From VBCK01 sp035511515 (lineage in GTDB: Bacteria; Pseudomonadota; Gammaproteobacteria; Burkholderiales; Burkholderiaceae_F): a stretch of DNA of 16,271 nucleotides. Both the position numbers and the translations under genes were made by a program. Shown here piece by piece: positions 15,101 to 16,271 of the stretch. The stretch is taken from the NCBI GenBank assembly GCA_035511515.1, contig DATKFG010000035.1, forward strand, positions 1 through 16,271, read 5' to 3'. The notes under the pieces were generated by a model that had not been told where the DNA came from, ran no database searches, and saw only the letters and a program-made list of their open reading frames with translations. Position 1 is the first letter of the stretch. Every line of letters begins with the position of its first letter.

Positions 15101-15468
15101 TGACGTTTCGCCCGCACGACATGGACGAGACCATCGACCGATTCGTGCTGGAGGTCGATGGCCAGCCCGTGCGCTACTCGCACGGTCCGCCCACGCCAAC
15201 CGTGGTCACGTGGCCCGGGCCGACGTCGGGCGCTCGCGTCGAAGTGACGCCGGCCCGGCAGGGACAGCCCGCGCTCGAGTTCAGCGGCACGTGGGCTCTT
15301 TTCCGCCTGCTGGACCGGGTTCCGGTCGAATCGATCGGGCCGGGCCGCTTCCGCGTCGTGTTCAATTTGGCAGGACGGCGCGCGAGCTTCGATGTCGAAA
15401 CCGAAAGCGGCGCCAACCCGTTCCGGATGCCCGAGCTGGAGCGGTTCGATTGCCCACCGAAATCATGA
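12103..15468 (+). CDS. tssM: T6SS inner-membrane protein TssM (IcmF family)
   Basis: A 1121-residue membrane protein forming the envelope-spanning core with TssL and TssJ. Two N-terminal helices (about 5-27 and 40-56) precede a cytoplasmic NTPase-like domain with Walker A GAPGAGKTT (134-142, K140), LLDTAGRYTT (181-190) and TKCDLLPGF (about 266). A third helix follows near 448-468, then a long periplasmic region with the family C-terminal domain (VTWPGP, RVEVTPARQG, LFRLLDRV). Walker A is intact, which is not true of all TssM. Length is near the lower end of the family range. Two or three palindromic repeats lie in frame in the periplasmic part. Alternative ATGs at 12106 and 12109 are possible. 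The stop overlaps tagF by four bases. Confidence 0.94.
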   Translation: MMMRPWLLAALGLTAFGVLVWFAGPLVSIGPVAPLASAPARAALIAAFVFVYVAHKSWVALRVRRRNERVVGQLAPPSAGTESAEVAQLRKRFCAALDTLRHTRFGPRGGAWSSLSWKFGRQYLYQLPWYLIIGAPGAGKTTALLNAGLQFPLAGQFGRGSIKGVGGTRNCDWWFTDRAVLLDTAGRYTTHEADRTADRQAWEGFLALLARARPRQPLNGALVAVSISDLQVFDAIQRAQHAATLRARLDEIRAATGIRVPIYLLLTKCDLLPGFLDSFLAFDKRARDQVWGTTFDFAASTRERAGDEFPAAFDQLVERLHDGLIERMQGERDPQRRARIFAFPRQFAGVREPLTELVRHVFGPGTAAAVDGAPCLRGVYFTSGTQEGTPIDRTLSALGRELGLERQILPPNQSTGKSFFLANLLRNVVFAEAEMAGRSPGLERWRGRAVTALLAGVQCAGALLAAYWVTSYSRSSAEVEQVAHEAEGARTQIEATDARPGLDPRPLLPALNAVQDLNRSTSADPDAGAGSVPGFRRHQRLKLAAAAHQAYDRMLLASLLPRIVGRAEEQMRSGADPNLQYEALKAYTMMHEPARFDASALKAFVTYEWDNALEPPLAREEKAQLAQHLDALLDAGAVGAAPAGDPRLIDSVRARLAGQPVSQRVATRLKAILGTGSYPDFAVASLGDTAAALFVGKDGHSPARIVPGRFTLAAYREGVLTALPQVASQLATETGWVLPSGASSGKATAAEALAAYLDDYARSWADFIDDLRLKHAGGAGEATHQAQVLAARDGPLANLVRAVVQQTSLTHEASGAGALGEAAAPLERSLAERFEPLRQLIAPGAGGRQPLDAALADFHQLHVLHALAASGKGTEAGAAASTPEWLARVQADARLYPEPVRSMLLALSSSRAASADAPAGASAKAADACGQAVPGRFPFDRGSPREIAMADFNRLFGPSGLFDDGLEGNAEDSATSRLRSAARIRDVFFAGRRTDAALRLTFRPHDMDETIDRFVLEVDGQPVRYSHGPPTPTVVTWPGPTSGARVEVTPARQGQPALEFSGTWALFRLLDRVPVESIGPGRFRVVFNLAGRRASFDVETESGANPFRMPELERFDCPPKS
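14327..14350 (+). repeat. Palindromic 24-bp repeat within tssM
   Basis: It begins CCTCC, contains GGCAAGGCTACGG and ends CGG. Against the reverse complement of the tagH element at 9237-9260 it matches at 20 of 24 bases. It encodes ASSGKATAA in a low-complexity stretch of the periplasmic region. Confidence 0.55.
14708..14728 (+). repeat. Palindromic repeat within tssM, 21-bp version
   Basis: CCTCC, then GGCAAGGGTACGGAGG, is the same element as 14327-14350 with an in-frame 3-bp deletion and CCTCC/GGAGG ends restored. It encodes ASGKGTEA in a loop-like segment. Confidence 0.5.
14840..14878 (+). repeat. Longer palindromic repeat within tssM
   Basis: CCTCCGCTGA (14840-14849) pairs at 9 of 10 bases with TCAGCGAAGG (14866-14875). 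The right part GAGCTTCAGCGAAGGCGG resembles the tagH element half. It encodes ASADAPAGASAKAA, a typical linker sequence. Confidence 0.5.
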
Positions 15469-16073
15469 CGGGCACGCCCGTCGTGGCTTCGGCAGGCTGG
15501 TTCGGCAAGATTCCGGCGCTGGGCGACTTCGCCGGCCGGCGGCTGCCGCCGCAGTTCGTCCAGCCCTGGGATGAGTGGCTGTCAAGCGAGCTCGCCGCTG
15601 CGAGGCAGCTGCTCGGCCCGGACTGGCCGCAGTCGCAGCGGGACGCGCCGATCTGGCGTTTCGCCCTGACCCCGGGCGTGCTCGATTCGCGCTGCTGGTT
15701 CGGCATCCTGATGGCCAGCACCGATCGGGTTGGCCGCTGGTTTCCGCTCAGCGTGGCAGCCGGCGTCGATCAGGCGTTTGTCGGGCTCAGCGCCTGGTGG
15801 GCTGAGCTGGGGCGCGCCGCACTGAAGTCGCGCGAGGCCGGTTGCGACGCCGAGGCGCTCGATCAAGCGGTGCTGGCCGCGGACGCCTGCCTCGGACCGG
15901 CCGGCCGCACCGCACTGACGCCCGACAGCGTCCGAGCCCACCTGGCCGCTGCCGCGCCCCCAACCAGCCTGTGGTGGACCTGGAGCGACGATGGGACGGC
16001 CGCCGGCGAACCATGGACGGTCAGCGGCTTGCCGCGCGGCGAGCACTTCCAGCGATTGTGGCGCCCTGCCTGA
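15465..16073 (+). CDS. tagF: T6SS-associated protein TagF
   Basis: A 202-residue cytoplasmic protein of the TagF (DUF2094) family, which restrains T6SS assembly at the post-translational level and can act through the FHA protein. Features: the N-terminal signature GWFGKIPALGDFAGRRLP then FVQPWDEWLSSEL, WRFALTPG, GILMASTDRVGRWFPL, and a Trp-rich end (SLWWTWSDDG). The ATG at 15465 overlaps the tssM stop as ATGA and begins just before the family signature; a TTG at 15450 is an in-frame alternative. It is the last gene of the co-oriented T6SS group. Having kinase, TagH, PppA and TagF together indicates a complete threonine-phosphorylation control set. Confidence 0.9.
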   Translation: MTGTPVVASAGWFGKIPALGDFAGRRLPPQFVQPWDEWLSSELAAARQLLGPDWPQSQRDAPIWRFALTPGVLDSRCWFGILMASTDRVGRWFPLSVAAGVDQAFVGLSAWWAELGRAALKSREAGCDAEALDQAVLAADACLGPAGRTALTPDSVRAHLAAAAPPTSLWWTWSDDGTAAGEPWTVSGLPRGEHFQRLWRPA

Positions 16074-16111
16074 GCGTTCGGCCGGCGAACCGAGGCTCGC
16101 AGTCCGAACGC
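16074..16111. terminator. Hairpin after tagF, candidate bidirectional terminator
   Basis: Immediately after the tagF stop, GCGTTCGG (16074-16081) and CCGAACGC (16104-16111) form a perfect 8-bp inverted repeat. An inner 4-bp stem (GCGA 16085-16088, TCGC 16097-16100) lies within the loop. It sits between two convergent genes, where a terminator is expected. There is no T-tract on either side, so efficiency is uncertain. Confidence 0.45.
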
Positions 16112-16131
16112 GACACAGGGTTATGACCCCA

Positions 16132-16271
16132 TCACGCGTCCGGCCAAACCGCGGCGACGAGCTCCGGCAGCACCGCGGCGGCCGGCCCGCGCAGGTTCAG
16201 TGTCACCCGATCGTCAAGAACCGTCTGATCGATATTGACCTGGATCGTGACCGATCCGGCCGCGATCGCAG
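16132..16271 (-). CDS. C-terminal end of an unidentified protein (partial, minus strand)
   Basis: The minus strand holds an open frame entering from the right edge and ending at the stop complementary to 16132-16134. The last 46 residues include GSVTIQVNIDQTVLDDRVTL and end in LPELVAAVWPDA. Codons have the strong third-position GC of the other genes, which supports real coding. The pattern of alternating hydrophobic strands followed by a short helix suggests the edge of a folded domain, but I do not recognise the family. It is convergent with tagF and so closes the T6SS group on this side. Confidence 0.6.
   Translation of the reverse strand, partial: AIAAGSVTIQVNIDQTVLDDRVTLNLRGPAAAVLPELVAAVWPDA

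Overview
This 16.3-kb window is GC-rich, with densely packed co-oriented genes and strong third-position GC. It looks like chromosomal DNA of a betaproteobacterium, probably Burkholderiales-like. That placement rests on protein style and gene content (PccA-type carboxylase, TagH/PppA/TagF-type T6SS accessory genes) and is an inference. I saw no tRNA, rRNA, CRISPR array or replication origin, and no gene-free stretch exceeds about 300 bases.

Layout. Bases 1-134 are the end of an IS481-like insertion sequence: the first 18 codons of a minus-strand transposase, with its ribosome site in a hairpin loop and a duplicated 22-bp end sequence. A 46-bp dispersed repeat (140-185) follows, then the propionyl-CoA carboxylase alpha subunit gene pccA (217-2205). 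Next is a small Ala-rich protein gene (2314-2556) behind a near-ideal sigma-28/FliA flagellar promoter (2233-2259). From 2702 on, all complete genes run on the plus strand and most concern a type VI secretion system (T6SS) and its threonine-phosphorylation control: a secreted FecR-domain protein, a membrane DUF3365/Tll0287-like c-heme sensor with HAMP, and a soluble Ser/Thr kinase. After an exact inverted copy of the 46-bp repeat and a decayed DUF192 fragment come a LuxR-type response regulator and a hybrid histidine kinase. These are followed by TagH (FHA), PppA (PP2C phosphatase), TssL (DotU-OmpA), TssM (IcmF) and TagF. A convergent, unidentified gene enters from the right edge on the minus strand (16132-16271).

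How the genes may work together. In characterised systems, a Ser/Thr kinase phosphorylates T6SS targets recognised by an FHA protein, PppA reverses this, and TagF restrains assembly. TssL and TssM form the inner-membrane complex. Here the kinase has no membrane segment, and the gene before it encodes a periplasmic CXXCH sensor ending in HAMP with no output domain. My main hypothesis is that heme or redox state, and possibly a FecR-type periplasmic signal, is relayed to this kinase, with the two-component pair adding another input. The tube, sheath and baseplate genes (tssA-K, hcp, vgrG, clpV) are not in the window.

Most unusual points: the kinase has no ATG/GTG/TTG start that preserves its ATP loop, it shares a frame with the sensor across one TGA, and an ATC sits at ideal spacing from a ribosome site; its C-terminal tail carries a duplicated GPIA-type module; a family of short palindromic repeats lies in frame inside tagH and tssM; a DUF192 relic marks past rearrangement; and a flagellar-type promoter precedes an orphan small protein.
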